DNA of 38,000 nucleotides from the NCBI GenBank assembly GCA_020650975.1, contig JAIPMN010000623.1, forward strand, positions 8,033 through 46,032. The letters are read 5' to 3'. The stretch is from Apostichopus californicus (Eukaryota > Echinodermata > Holothuroidea > Aspidochirotida > Stichopodidae). Within the stretch, counting starts at the first letter, position 1; each line of letters opens with the position of its first letter. Shown piece after piece: positions 12,101 through 22,900 of this stretch. Below the pieces are notes generated by a model that worked only from the letters and a program-made list of their open reading frames with translations, was not told the DNA's origin and searched no databases. A program made the translations under genes and the position numbers.

Positions 12101-12388
12101 CAAACACAAACATTACTTTCGGCCATAGAAGACGGTGCTATCCGCCATGGCGGAGAACGCCTTCTTGTGGAACTCCCGTTCTTTTAGGAACGACATAGAC
12201 CTTTTGTATGTTTTTTTAATAGCTTCACAAACTGATACGTTGCGAAAGGCATTTTCAGCCTAGGTTCTAGACCACAGTAGCCTAGGCCTAACTTGCCTAA
12301 TTAAGTAAGGTTAGCTTTGAAATTCCCAATTCAACTTACTTCTTGACTGTCCTCTCCTTCTTCCATACTTTACTTGGCTGATTTCCAT
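8401..12388 (-). CDS. CFAP210: CFAP210 (CCDC173), coiled-coil ciliary microtubule inner protein, complete
   Basis: CFAP210 is a filamentous protein bound inside axonemal doublet microtubules of motile cilia. Six coding exons, in transcript order: 12388-12340, 11685-11453, 11024-10851, 10451-10246, 9955-9659, 9118-8401. All have GT-AG introns and agreeing phases, giving 1677 nt, about 558 residues, close to the roughly 550 I recall for human. Shared landmarks are RRRGQSR near the N-terminus, DLNQVSVL, then KDMVKNWSNTIA, DIEEAKFQSQKRKEAIEKAK, YYQTDRVKGFH and EDEIRIFAAAKKKMTKLRKE. Nearly the whole protein is charged coiled coil (Glu, Lys, Gln, Arg rich), with no membrane segment. The C-terminus is glycine-rich then GVRPSYLV, ending KRLGFVW. 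The start was chosen because ATG lies in ACCATGG and the phase joins exon 2. A perfect X-box lies upstream. Another coiled-coil CFAP is possible but less likely. Confidence 0.88.
9659..9955 (-). CDS. CFAP210: CFAP210 exon 5
   Basis: Acceptor TTTTGCAG, donor CA|GTAAGTACC. It encodes heptad-rich coiled coil with EEDEIRIFAAAKKKM, a segment close to vertebrate CFAP210. Confidence 0.92.
10246..10451 (-). CDS. CFAP210: CFAP210 exon 4
   Basis: Acceptor TTCACAAAG, donor CA|GTAAGTACA. It encodes GALLLTEVLKEREMQIELKK and ends with EFQKEQ. The entry phase is 0 and the exit phase is 2. Confidence 0.92.
10790..10850. repeat. about 20-bp x3 tandem repeat abutting a CFAP210 splice donor
   Basis: On the minus strand three units of about 20-21 bp, each with a TACACT core and ending ATATC, follow directly after exon 3. 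The first unit contains the donor GTAAGTTACACT. Confidence 0.75.
10851..11024 (-). CDS. CFAP210: CFAP210 exon 3
   Basis: Acceptor TCTCCTAAG, donor CAT|GTAAGTTAC, 58 codons in phase 0 at both ends. It holds EEAKFQSQKRKEAIEKAK and YYQTDRVKGFH, the strongest family match. Confidence 0.94.
11453..11685 (-). CDS. CFAP210: CFAP210 exon 2
   Basis: Acceptor TTGTATTCAG, donor GCT|GTAAGTTTC. It encodes TPSPQTSQGQDESFEDIQQ then PIDLNQVSVLTQADWNRIQ and KDMVKNWSNTIA, in line with the N-terminal region of the family. Confidence 0.9.
12147..12263 (+). CDS. unrecognised short frame, possible first exon of a plus-strand transcript
   Basis: A 38-codon frame begins MAENAFLWNSRSF inside the perfect palindrome CCGCCATGGCGG (12142-12153), a strong initiation context. 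It contains a possible donor at 12206 (TTTT|GTATGT), with the 59 coding nt before it. The open phase would join the SUGCT exon at 17199, but the peptide lacks the basic character of a mitochondrial presequence and I do not recognise it. It lies inside CFAP210 intron 1 on the other strand. It may be chance. Confidence 0.2.
   Translation: MAENAFLWNSRSFRNDIDLLYVFLIASQTDTLRKAFSA
12340..12388 (-). CDS. CFAP210: CFAP210 first coding exon
   Basis: ATG at 12388-12386 sits in TTAACCATGG. It encodes MEISQVKYGRRRGQSR plus one base; donor A|GTAAGTTG. Phase 1 fits the two bases opening exon 2, giving Asn at the joint. The frame stays open upstream to an ATG at 12601, but that would overlap the X-box and lacks family support. 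Confidence 0.75.
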
Positions 12389-12593
12389 GGTTAATTTCGA
12401 TTTAATAATAAAATCTCTTTCTATACTGAGTGTTACTGAAATGGTTTCTCGCTTTTGTCTCGTACTGCCTAACAGAAGATTTAGTGAGTGAACACAATTG
12501 CATAGGGGCCATGCACTCGAACCTAGACTAACGTACGTTAGACAAGCGCACCAAAGGCAACATAGCAAACAGTAACAAACCAACATATATGAC

Positions 12594-12607
12594 GTCGCCA
12601 TAGCAAC
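12594..12607. promoter_or_regulatory. X-box (RFX binding site) in the CFAP210 promoter
   Basis: GTCGCCATAGCAAC matches the X-box consensus GTHNYYATRRNAAC at all 14 positions. RFX factors drive ciliary genes through this site. It lies 206 bp upstream of the CFAP210 start codon; an overlapping TGACGTC at 12590-12596 resembles a CRE/ATF site. Confidence 0.8.
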
Positions 12608-12840
12608 GATAATGGACGGTAGCTCTTACGAATCGCCATTGTAGATCATATTTGTACAGTACATAATGCAACTTCGTGATGTTACGTGGCGCGCTAATAA
12701 CCATTACTATATAGGGTCTCTACATTACTCTGATTTTGGATTGTTGTATAGCTTTGCCAACGGTAATGTCATTTCTTTAATCTAACATTGTTTAAATTAT
12801 GGAAGCGAATTATCAAATTGAGTCAGAAGAGAGCTAACTC

Positions 12841-13216
12841 TCAGCTCTCTAATTTAATTAAAAGTTAAACTTTTACTTGTATAAAAGAAAATGGTCCTGA
12901 CGTTTCGATTGTAGCAGGATCTTCCTCAGAGGCTAAATGACTATATCAGAAACTACAAGGGACACGTATAGATAAACTGTCAAGGAACAAGCTTAGTTAA
13001 TTTCTCCTCTTCCCCCTGTTGGTTTTTTTTCTTCTCTCCATCATTTGTCTCTTACTACATCAATTTCTTTTATGTTCACCCTGCTCATCAACCTGCTGGC
13101 CTGTATTCTGAGTGTGTCTCCCTCTCAGTTTCTGCAATGTCTGGCCCACTTTTAAACATTCTCTTACACAGGCTCTTTAGTGGATATTAAGCAGTTTGCC
13201 AACAGTTTTGTTTTAT
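12841..13216. mobile_element. retroelement terminal fragment, possibly Penelope-like
   Basis: It shares two segments with the right edge of the window: a motif reading on the minus strand as CCTCTGAGGAAGATCC through GAAACGTCAGG (12895-12938), and a tail from 13161, CTCTTACACAGGCTCT followed by TAGTGGAT. The motif with CTGANGA and GAAA elements recalls hammerhead-like sequences at termini of Penelope-like elements. No reverse transcriptase is visible and boundaries are uncertain. It looks old and fragmentary. Confidence 0.4.
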
Positions 13217-13852
13217 TTTAAATTTTTGCTTGTTAGTCGTTCTTTCAATTCTAGGTTTTAGTCGATAACAATCTAAGCTAATAAGCTGCCGTTTGAGGAT
13301 TGCATAAACTGGCGTCGAGAGCGATGCAGGTAGGCCGAGCCGTGGGAAAACAAAAACATATGTAATCGCCTCACTAGTCTCGCCCCTCCTATCGGAGGGT
13401 ATATTCATGTCTTCCATTCCAAGGGGAGGGAGTTCTCGACCCTCATTATGACCTACAACAGAACTATTCAAGTTTTTGGATTTCTGTTTGTTGTCTAATT
13501 ATGTTGATCCACGTTAGTGACCGTGCCACAGCAACATTGAACACCAATTATAAATGGCTATTACACGCTACGGTGAAAGAAAGATTTGCAAATCACGTTG
13601 TTAGTCACCTGATTGTATTGACACATTTTAGGAGACATTTTAGTTTATGTAATTACGTAATTTTTGACATTTGAAGTATCACCACAGAAATTTCTGTATC
13701 ACATGTTTGTACAAGTACAGAAGTTCATCTGTCATAAATGAATTCGATTGAACTGGCTTAAGTTGCTTCAGAAACAGTGCAGTGCGTGAATGGACTGCAG
13801 TTATATTCCATTGTACCATTGTTGGGAAGCGCAAAATTCCTAAATAAATGCA

Positions 13853-13955
13853 ATGTTTTCCAACGGACTGCGATTTTGGGGCGCGTGTGGTATACTTAAA
13901 AATACTACAAGAAGAGCAACGTCGGCTGGAATCAAAACTAATGCCATACTGAAAG
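13853..13955 (+). CDS. SUGCT: SUGCT candidate exon 1, mitochondrial presequence
   Basis: ATG at 13853 opens 34 codons: [16 protein letters not shown], then [18 protein letters not shown]. Basic and hydroxylated residues dominate and no acidic residue occurs, typical of a cleavable mitochondrial targeting peptide. It ends at a donor G|GTATGC (13956) in phase 1. That phase does not join 17199 directly, which needs a two-base carry, so a further short exon is required. Support is compositional and positional. Confidence 0.5.
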
Positions 13956-16900
13956 GTATGCTGTAGTAAACCTGCCTGGATTTGAGTATTAATGTGCAAA
14001 CATTAACGTCATGTTCATGCTTGAATACATTGTCTGTCATATTAGTCAGAAGCAATTTGAGCTGGGATTCATGGATGTTCAATGATCTTTACATCATTGC
14101 ACACACATACTTCTTCATTTTTTCTGTATTTCCACTTTAACTTCATCATAACCTAGAGCAAAACTGAGTCGTGAGTTCTAACTTTTACAACAGTGGTAAA
14201 TTTCTAAGAACAACTACAGAATACATGGCCACTGTGAATTTGAAATGGATCCGTAACCCTAACATTTAAACAAATCTATGACCAACTAGTAATACGCAAA
14301 GCTAGTGGATGGCTACTTAGATGAATTAGGCAATCCAATTGTTCAAGACTTTTTATTTGAGAAAATAAATACCAAAAATGTTCTTAAATTGTAATTTTTC
14401 GTTCATGCGTACATTTGAAATAATGAAAGTGCCCAAAACTAATAACTTGAGGTGGATGCAGTGGGCAAAATTCAGATAGTTTGGAGTGGACGCTCCAATT
14501 GGGAGTGGGCCAATTTTAAGTCCAAAACTTTTATTTGAGAACGATCCAACAAGATTGTGTATATATTTAAAAGAATCCTTGAAGACCAAGACTAATATTG
14601 ATCGTGCAGTGGTTGCTCGGCTGCTGATTGGGACAATCTAAGTCCAAATCCGACCCACACTGAAGTAAACAAAAATGAAATTTTTCATTCAAGATGTAAT
14701 AAAGTTGTACCTGTACAGTAAATGATAGAATCCCAATGTAAATAATTCAATGACACAGCCTTACTAATGGGTGACGAATTTTTGCCTCAATGAAAACACC
14801 CTTGTCATGGACCGTACCATACCCTCTTATTGCATATATAGTGAAGGGGCACAAGTTTCATTGTTTTTACAACATCAACAGAAAGTATTAAATCAAACTT
14901 GAAGTGTACTAGCTGTATCACATTGTGTATTTTCATCAAACGAAATGCAAGTGAATGTCAGTCAGGGACTAGCGGAGGGGGGGGGGGGTGGAGGGGACTA
15001 GCGGAGGGGGGGGGGGGTGGAGGAGGGAGAGCAATGTGAGCAATCGCTCTCCCCTTTGAGGGCCCCGAAAAATAAAATGTAACTGAAAGCAGGAAATATC
15101 TTTAAAGCCATAAAATTTTGTCTGCTCCGTAATACAATTTACTCTTATTATTGTTTATTTCCTGCAACATGGGAGGCATTTTGGGCCAAAATTTTATTTT
15201 TATATCATGGCACTCTGTGAAGTGTAATAATATAATGCTACCTTTGTGAGAAGTGTCTCTTTTAAAATTCTGCTCCCCCCGCCTTTCAAATTTCTGGCTA
15301 CGCCCCTGATGTCAGTTGCATTCCATGTTAAGTAGAATGTGCCATAATAGGTATGAAAGTTGCAACACTAAATTAGGAAAGATACTTCTTAGGAAGTTCT
15401 CCACAATTTCATGAATATTTGGTCAAAATACCAGATTTGCCAGTCTGGCATTTTCAAATTTTATTGGCCGGGAGGAAAATGAAGCATCAGACCAAACAGA
15501 ATTTGGTTTTTCATTTAATGGTCTGCCAATTTAGGAGCAATGGTAGCTGAAAATTGTTTAAATGTTAAAATCCCCAAAAGAATGTTACTTTCAACCATTT
15601 CATGTTTCTCAGTTCTATACTCAGAGCCTATGTGTCGCTTAAAACATTGGAATTTTTTACCACGTTTCACTCCATAATATTCATCTAAGAGACTTCATCT
15701 GCAAGGAATTACAAAACCACACAAGTCCGACCATATACAGCATCAATTGTCATGAAATAAACGCAAATTGCAAGCAATTTTTCACTCAATTTGGCCACTA
15801 ATTTTGCCGGTTGCATCCCAGATAAACTGGCAACCCTGCAAACTACATTATAAGGTATAGATGTGTATGTTGTAAGGACTTGCAAAATGTAGATATTCAA
15901 AAAGTAGAGACATTTATTTGATGATGGGTAAAATAATGGATAATAATAAACAAGTCTTAATTTAAGCCACCATTCAGGTAGGCTTTGACTCAAATGTTGC
16001 CAATTTTAACAGTCTGGGAAAAATAGATTTAATCCCAACTGGTAGTGAGCAGTGTGTAGGGTTTCATGAATATAACTACCTAGTTTCAACAAATGAAGAA
16101 CATAGTTCATGATGGCTGTGGAGTTGTGTCTTGTCATTGAGTTCACTCAGGGTAGTGTATGTAGCGGGCTTTGCTCATGACTCAGTCAGTATGTTACTTT
16201 CAAAGTACTAAACGCTACAGCTGCACATTAAATTGAACTTAAGGTAGGAGTCTGCATCAATGTTTGCATTATGACCCTTTTTTAACATTCTAGCACTAAC
16301 ACTGTTCTGCAAGTGTCACTAATTTGTATACTTCTTCAATAATATAGTAATAATCATGCAAAATATGTCTGATTTCAGAATAACGTTTATTATTAGTTTG
16401 ATTCTTTAAAAACTGTCCTCACAAACAATGCAAATATCAAGTCAATGGTTGCTCCAATCACAGTTTAAAGTTTCCTCTCCACCTAGATACTCATCAAGGT
16501 GTCGGATGTCCTGAGAGTGTATCAAAAGGACCTCTACATGGGGTCCGAATTCTGGACCTATCAAGGTAAGTATGAAAGTACTGGAATCGTTATATTTTTG
16601 TAAAACAATGCCTCTCTTGCTACAGCAACAGTGGTTTAAAGGGTGTAAAGACTCGCGCACAAAGAAACGTCTCATGCCGGTAATCTGACCTAGTTTCGAA
16701 TGAGGTGTAACAGAAGTGTTAGACACCACCATCGATCCCAGAAAATACACACAGCTTGCTACCGTTGGTAATTAGACACTAGTGTACAGTCAATACATAC
16801 AGCTACGGTCAATACCCACAACACAGTGTAAATAGCAGCGGTGGACACCTCAGGTCTAAATAAAAGATAACAAGGTATCACGTTTCATTACTGTCTGCAT

Positions 16901-19900
16901 TTTGTAGCAACAAGAGGAAAACTTCACTTGCAAGCAACGGAAAGTTAACTTCTTCACTCTTCAGAGCGCGGCACGCAGTTTTGGGCGAGTCTTCAATGCC
17001 TTTAATAGTGTGGAAAGTGTGTACAAATGCTGACTTTTTTTTCATATTTTTTTGTCTTTTAGTTTTTCATTGAATGTTCTCAAACTGTTTATTCTTTGTA
17101 GAATCTAGAAAAACCCAGATGTGGGAAATTTTTGAAATTGGACTTTGAATTTATCAAGAATATTTGTAAGATGGACTCTCTCTTGTTTTCACCCGTAGAG
17201 TTTTAGCTGGACCTTTCTGTACGATGCTCTTTGGGGATCTTGGAGCAGAAGTGATAAAAGTCGAGCAACCAGGAGTTGGTGATGACACGAGGGGGTGGGG
17301 ACCTCCATTTGCTGGAGATCAGAGTTGCTATTATCTTTCCGTGAACAGAAACAAAAAGGTATGTGTAGTATATGTAACATATATAAATATATGTTTAAAA
17401 TACAAAAATTGTGAGAAAATGATATAAATACAGTACTTAATGGTGACAACAGGAACCATGTGCGGTTACTTCACAAACAGCATGAGCAAATCTATCAAGA
17501 ATCTTCGGAAGTGCAAGTAGAAAGAAAGTAGAAAACCTTTTTTTCTTTTTCTCACTTCATTACTTGTTGCAAAACTCTTTTTTAATTTTTTTTTATAGTT
17601 TTATTATCTTTCATAAGTTTGAAATGTCATTCTGATGAATTGAAAAATCTTTTTGTAACTCCAAAGACTTCTTGATAAGTTGGAAAAATGTTTTAAGGTA
17701 TTTCGATAAGAATCTTTCCAAACTAGGATAAAAAAAAAATGAAATTTTGAAGTTATGGCAAAGCTTTTTAAAATTATGTTTTTTTTTAATGAAATTAACA
17801 AACAAAAAAACTTTTCAAACGACCAAAAACAATTTTTATGTGATGAAACAAACATAGCAAAATTACAAAAAGGAACCGTTCAGCTTGCGAGAATCTCAGG
17901 CTAAAAGTACCTGAGACGGCTTCATCATGTTACCATAAGTGTGATGTTGCTATCTATTAAGTTTCAGTTGTATGGCAAGTTTGTAAATTTCCAAACAGTT
18001 TTTGCCGTAAGTTTCTACAAACAGAAGGCCATACATGTAACATTAAATTTCTATGGAGATTTTTTAAAAGTTCATGGATAATCTCTGGCCAGTTCCCCGT
18101 ACATTTGTGACATCTGATCCTGTGTTATAAAAGCAGACTTAAGTATGTAGTATACCTTAATCTCAGTTTAATCTCAGACTGTTATATCTTTAGCAGGGAT
18201 TTAATGGTATACTGTACAGCTGTTATATATTGCTTGTAAGATCCTAAATTAATGATTTGGTCTCAGTACTAAGATATATGGGGCTCTCCAATTCACTGAT
18301 GAATCACTTGAGTACATTTATTGACTATGATAATGAATTTCAAGGACAAGAGGGATTTTTTCATAAATGTGTATAATTCCATATATACTGTTTTAATCAT
18401 TCATTGCACTGATGTAAAAGATTTGGAAGTCTGTATTATAATTGCAAACTTTGGCAATTTAATTTTAATAAGGAGATAAACACCATCAAAGGGAAACAAC
18501 ATTGACAAACCTTTAGTTTCATTTCCATCATTTGTCATTCATACTGGTTCAAATATATGACTTTAGAACATATTGATATGTTGATAAATATTTCTTATTT
18601 GTCTCGATGCATTCATGTACGAAGGCTTGATCACTGCAATGAATTCCTACCTGCCTATATGATATATAACAACATTATAAAACAAAGCAATAAAACGACC
18701 CTACATTCCCGGATTTCCTGTCCCTGGATTAATAGTGTCCCTGGAAATGTCCCCGGAATTTGTGTATTGTCATATGAATATCCCCAGATTTGAAAAACAA
18801 GGCCATGAATTATGAATTATTTAGTTGTACATGTCTGGCATCTTGTTTGTAGAGCAGACTGCCAACAAAACATATGCTGTGATTGTTCACAACTACAAAT
18901 GTAAAGTTTATTTTTCACTCAAAGTCCAAAAGGCAACCCCCATCATTGATTAATTTCATAGCCTGTTATTGACATGAAAAGCATATTGTTGCATTTTAGT
19001 GATGAATTATGACACTTTCAGTTTACCTTCAAGTTCTTGGCAAATGGATAATTATATAGAATACTTTGTTCTGAATTACATGTTCCAAACTTGGGCATTT
19101 TTACCATTTACCCCTGAAACAAAAGAAACACCAAAACATCTACAGATATTCAAAATGCCACCCTTCCCTGTAAACTTACAGTGTAGGTATCCTCCCATGA
19201 TGTGAACATGGGGCTGCTGTGGTAAAATATAGATCATATGACCTGCTGTCTTTTGAATTTTTTATGAATGAGGCTGCACTAGTTTGTGGTGAATTATCTT
19301 GACACTTACAGTATATCTTGAGCTCTCATCAATGTTGGTGTTGCAAGAAGATACCATTACCATTTACGGCAGGTTTCATGATTATCTAGGCTCTGTGAAC
19401 TGGAGGAGTAAAATATGTAGTGTGCATGGGTCTGCTACTGGTTTTACCTCACACAATTTCTAAAACAGTTCATTATACCATCCATTTACTAGCTTGAATT
19501 TGTTTAGCTAATATCTCATTTTATGTGGAAATATGAAAACCCTAAAGTAAAGTTAATAACATTTCAGAAACATAAAATTCTCTACATTTCAGAAACTAGT
19601 CAAATACTGTAGGGACCAGGACAGACAGGTTCAAAGTTGAAAGTGGACAGGTTCACCTCACAATATTTACATCCTTGGCTGACAGCCCTGCATGTAACCA
19701 TGTTCAAATAGATTAAATATGGAAGGTGCACTGTGACTGTATGACTTATACCACAATGGAAGCCTTTGACTTTTTTCTGTTCATTTCATAGAGTGTGGCG
19801 ATTAATTTGAAGACACCAGGAGGGAAGAGAATAATACGAAAAGTGAGTCAATTTTATTAATTCTAGTTAATGCAAAGTCCAATGGTAACAAGCTGACCCG

Positions 19901-22900
19901 TGCAGTGCACATTTTCATTCATAATCATATGGGTAGAGTTATGGTGGAGGGCTGTCAGGATTTTACCTGAGAGAGTTGAATGAAAATATGACCAACAAAC
20001 CCCTCCCACACCCCCACTTGTAAAGAAAATGTATCGGAAGGGCCTTAACTGTCCTTAACTGGCCTTAACTGCCTTATCTCATGAAGGTTAATTATTTTCC
20101 CAAAAATATGATCCTTGAAATTTCCATGATGTAAACTTTATGCAAAACCATATACCCATATCGGTACGAACGTAAGTATAGACCCTTAGAAGATTAAATT
20201 TCCGTAACATATCACATACTTATACTCTGATATCCATGCATGCAGACATAAAGTTGATGGCAAAACATTTTGTGCTTGAGTGATTTTGCTGGTGTGAAGC
20301 AAAGGAAACATAACTGCATCTTTGTATTTCAGCTTGCAACAAAATGTGACATATTAGTAGAAAATTTTGTACCTGGCAAGTTAGCTGAATTTGGCTTGGG
20401 ATATGAGGACTTGAAAATTCTAGCGCCATCCCTTATTTATTGCTCAATAACTGGTAAGTCTGGGAATAATATACTGTTTACATCTTTGCATATCAACTTT
20501 CATGTCTTTTAACTTTGATAATTATAAATTACTGAATGTTCTGAAAAAACTGAAAATACAAAAAACTAAGAACAAAAACTGCTATACATTTTGCATTTCT
20601 TTAGCAGCTCGGTCATGTTTGTATTTTGCTCTTTGTATCATGAGATACTGAATAAATTATTCCCCATTAAATGTGGACCAGTTCCCCTGACTTGCCAAAG
20701 CCCCAAGTGCTCAAAACATCTACTTGCTAATATCATATTACAACTTCCACACATCAATTACTGTATGATTTTGATGTTTATGTTCTTATTGTTTACTGGC
20801 AGAAAACTGCAAGTGCCAGTTTTGTTCACTTGCCATAGGCAGGCAAGTATTCTATGCAGTCAAGAATAGCATGTCTGCGTGTGTGCAGTTCTCAAGAACA
20901 ATATTGTTTAGGGTTGAGGTCGAATATGTCATTTGGGGTCAGCAGAAGACAAGATTTGAAAATCTTCAGAACCTGAAAATCAAAGGAGCTCATATATGCA
21001 TGGTAGGATAGCCTTATGTAGGGTATAGTTTTTACACAATTTGGTGTAGGTCACATGTTTATTTAAGGTGGTCAAAACTCGTAATCCTTGTAAAGTTGTA
21101 AACACGATATCTCCAGATAGGAAACTTTTTCAGCTCTTGCATGCGACTTCCCTATAATGAGTACAAAAACCTTATTGTTTTTGGTGGAGGTCAAAGGTCA
21201 AACAGGGTCATCAAAGGTCACATTCTGTACAGCCTTATAAACACAAACCTTGTAAACATGATTTTCCAAGATAGGTTACATCACATAGCTCATATCTGGC
21301 ATGATTAGTAATATTGCTCCATAATTTGGTACAGGTGAAAGCTCATTTAAGGCTTGCAGAAGTCAAGTCTCAGTGAAGATGGGAAATGTATGCTGATTTG
21401 ACTTCCCCATATGTGGTAGAACCTCCTTGCTGTTAAGGTGGAGGTCAAAGGTCGGCTAAGGTACTTGCAGTATTAACTTCAGCCAGGGTCAGCTTGCAAG
21501 CTACTCTTGTGCTGCATATGTAATGTATTTAAAGGCACGTAACCTCAAGAATCCAGAAAACCGCAACCAGAACCGCAACCAGAAACCGCAACCAGAAAAC
21601 CACAAGAAACCAGGGGTTGTTGTTCTACTGGCAAATGGCAAAATCCCCTGGCACTTAACAAGTAAATAGCCTGAAGTTGAGGCCTGGGTATGGAGATGGG
21701 ACAAGGGGACATGGCCCTCTCTTTGAAATGTGTTTGGTGCTACAGATAAGCTGGCAAAAATATTAGGTTTCTGTAAAACATGGAAACATTGCAATCGATT
21801 TGACATGAAAAGATGTTAAAGTTGTTGACATCACTGAAGCATTTCTGTGATCTTAAAATATTCCCATTACTCTACTTCTATATTAAAGTTTGATGTATGT
21901 CGACAGGGTTTGGTCCAGATGGACCGTACGCTAACCGTGCCGGGTTTGATGTGATTGCAGCAGCTATGGGTGGCTTATTACACATTACAGGACCAGAGGT
22001 ATATATGATGTTTTAGTTGGTTTCAGAACCGTGTTTACATCTTTTACTTTTGTTCAATGTCTTCCGTTATCAATAACACCTCAGCTACCAGGGCAACCAC
22101 ACTGTCGCTTGTCCCATCCTCACGTTCCTTCCATGCAATATATTTAAGTCTACTCTTGTACCCACAAAATGTTAAATTTTGGTAACAAATATTTTCTGTA
22201 CCTTGCAGTCAAGGAAAAATTACTTTGTTCAAATAATTTTGTATCCACATACTTGTTTTCCTTTTTTATTCTCCTGTGTTACCCCAAAAGTCCAGCAATG
22301 TGGTAGAGGGATAGAACATCATGGAACTGCTACTCTAACACTCAAAGTAGCAGCTCCATAATTGTATTCATTATTCTTCTCTGTTTGCTGCTATTGTCAT
22401 GTAGGATATATAGATAAACCCCAACCCATATGAATTACTTCAATATTTTCACTATTGGCATGCCATAGGCAAGCCTTAGTATTCCCCTTTAAGTTGTTTA
22501 ATCAAAATTGTTTAGCTGAAAGTTATAATCGGAAAGTGCATTTGAATTTCACTATTGTGATGTAACAAGTTTGGCAAGTCTGTTACATTCGTTGTACCAC
22601 TCTGATTGGCCCATCTCATCAACTTAGTAATGAATAACCGTGCTTTTTTTGCGAATCTAGCAAGCATGGATTGGAAAAGGGCCAATCAGAGTCATTCAAC
22701 ATGACGTAGCTCAATATAGATCCAATTCTGAGCATCCACAATAAACTTACCATGCCACGAGGAAAATCAGCTTGTATGTGCGAACAGATTCCTTAAAGGC
22801 ATTGAAGACTCGCCCCAAACTGTGTGCCGCCCTCTGAAAGTTAACTTTCCGTTGCTTGCAAGAGAAGTTTTTTTCTTGTCACTACAAAACGCAGACAGTA

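Larger units (their letters stand above)
13956..17198 (+). other. SUGCT 5' intron(s)
   Basis: It contains a hAT MITE (14963-15308) and a TTAA MITE (16640-17001). A short SUGCT exon for the P-L-x-G-x-x-V-L-D-L-T segment is expected here by family comparison, but no segment with that reading and a usable donor was found by eye. Confidence 0.5.

Noticed and set aside
12389-12601. N-terminal extension of CFAP210 to an ATG at 12601
   Set aside because: The extension is cysteine-rich, unlike the family, and overlaps the X-box; the ATG at 12388 has a better context and a family-like RRRGQSR follows.
16442-16750. 102-codon minus-strand frame
   Set aside because: It partly overlaps MITE copy 1 and has no recognisable protein features.
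17224-17427. ATG at 17224 as start of SUGCT
   Set aside because: The conserved VLAGPF block precedes it in frame after a good acceptor at 17198, so this Met is internal; the frame after 17358 is intron.
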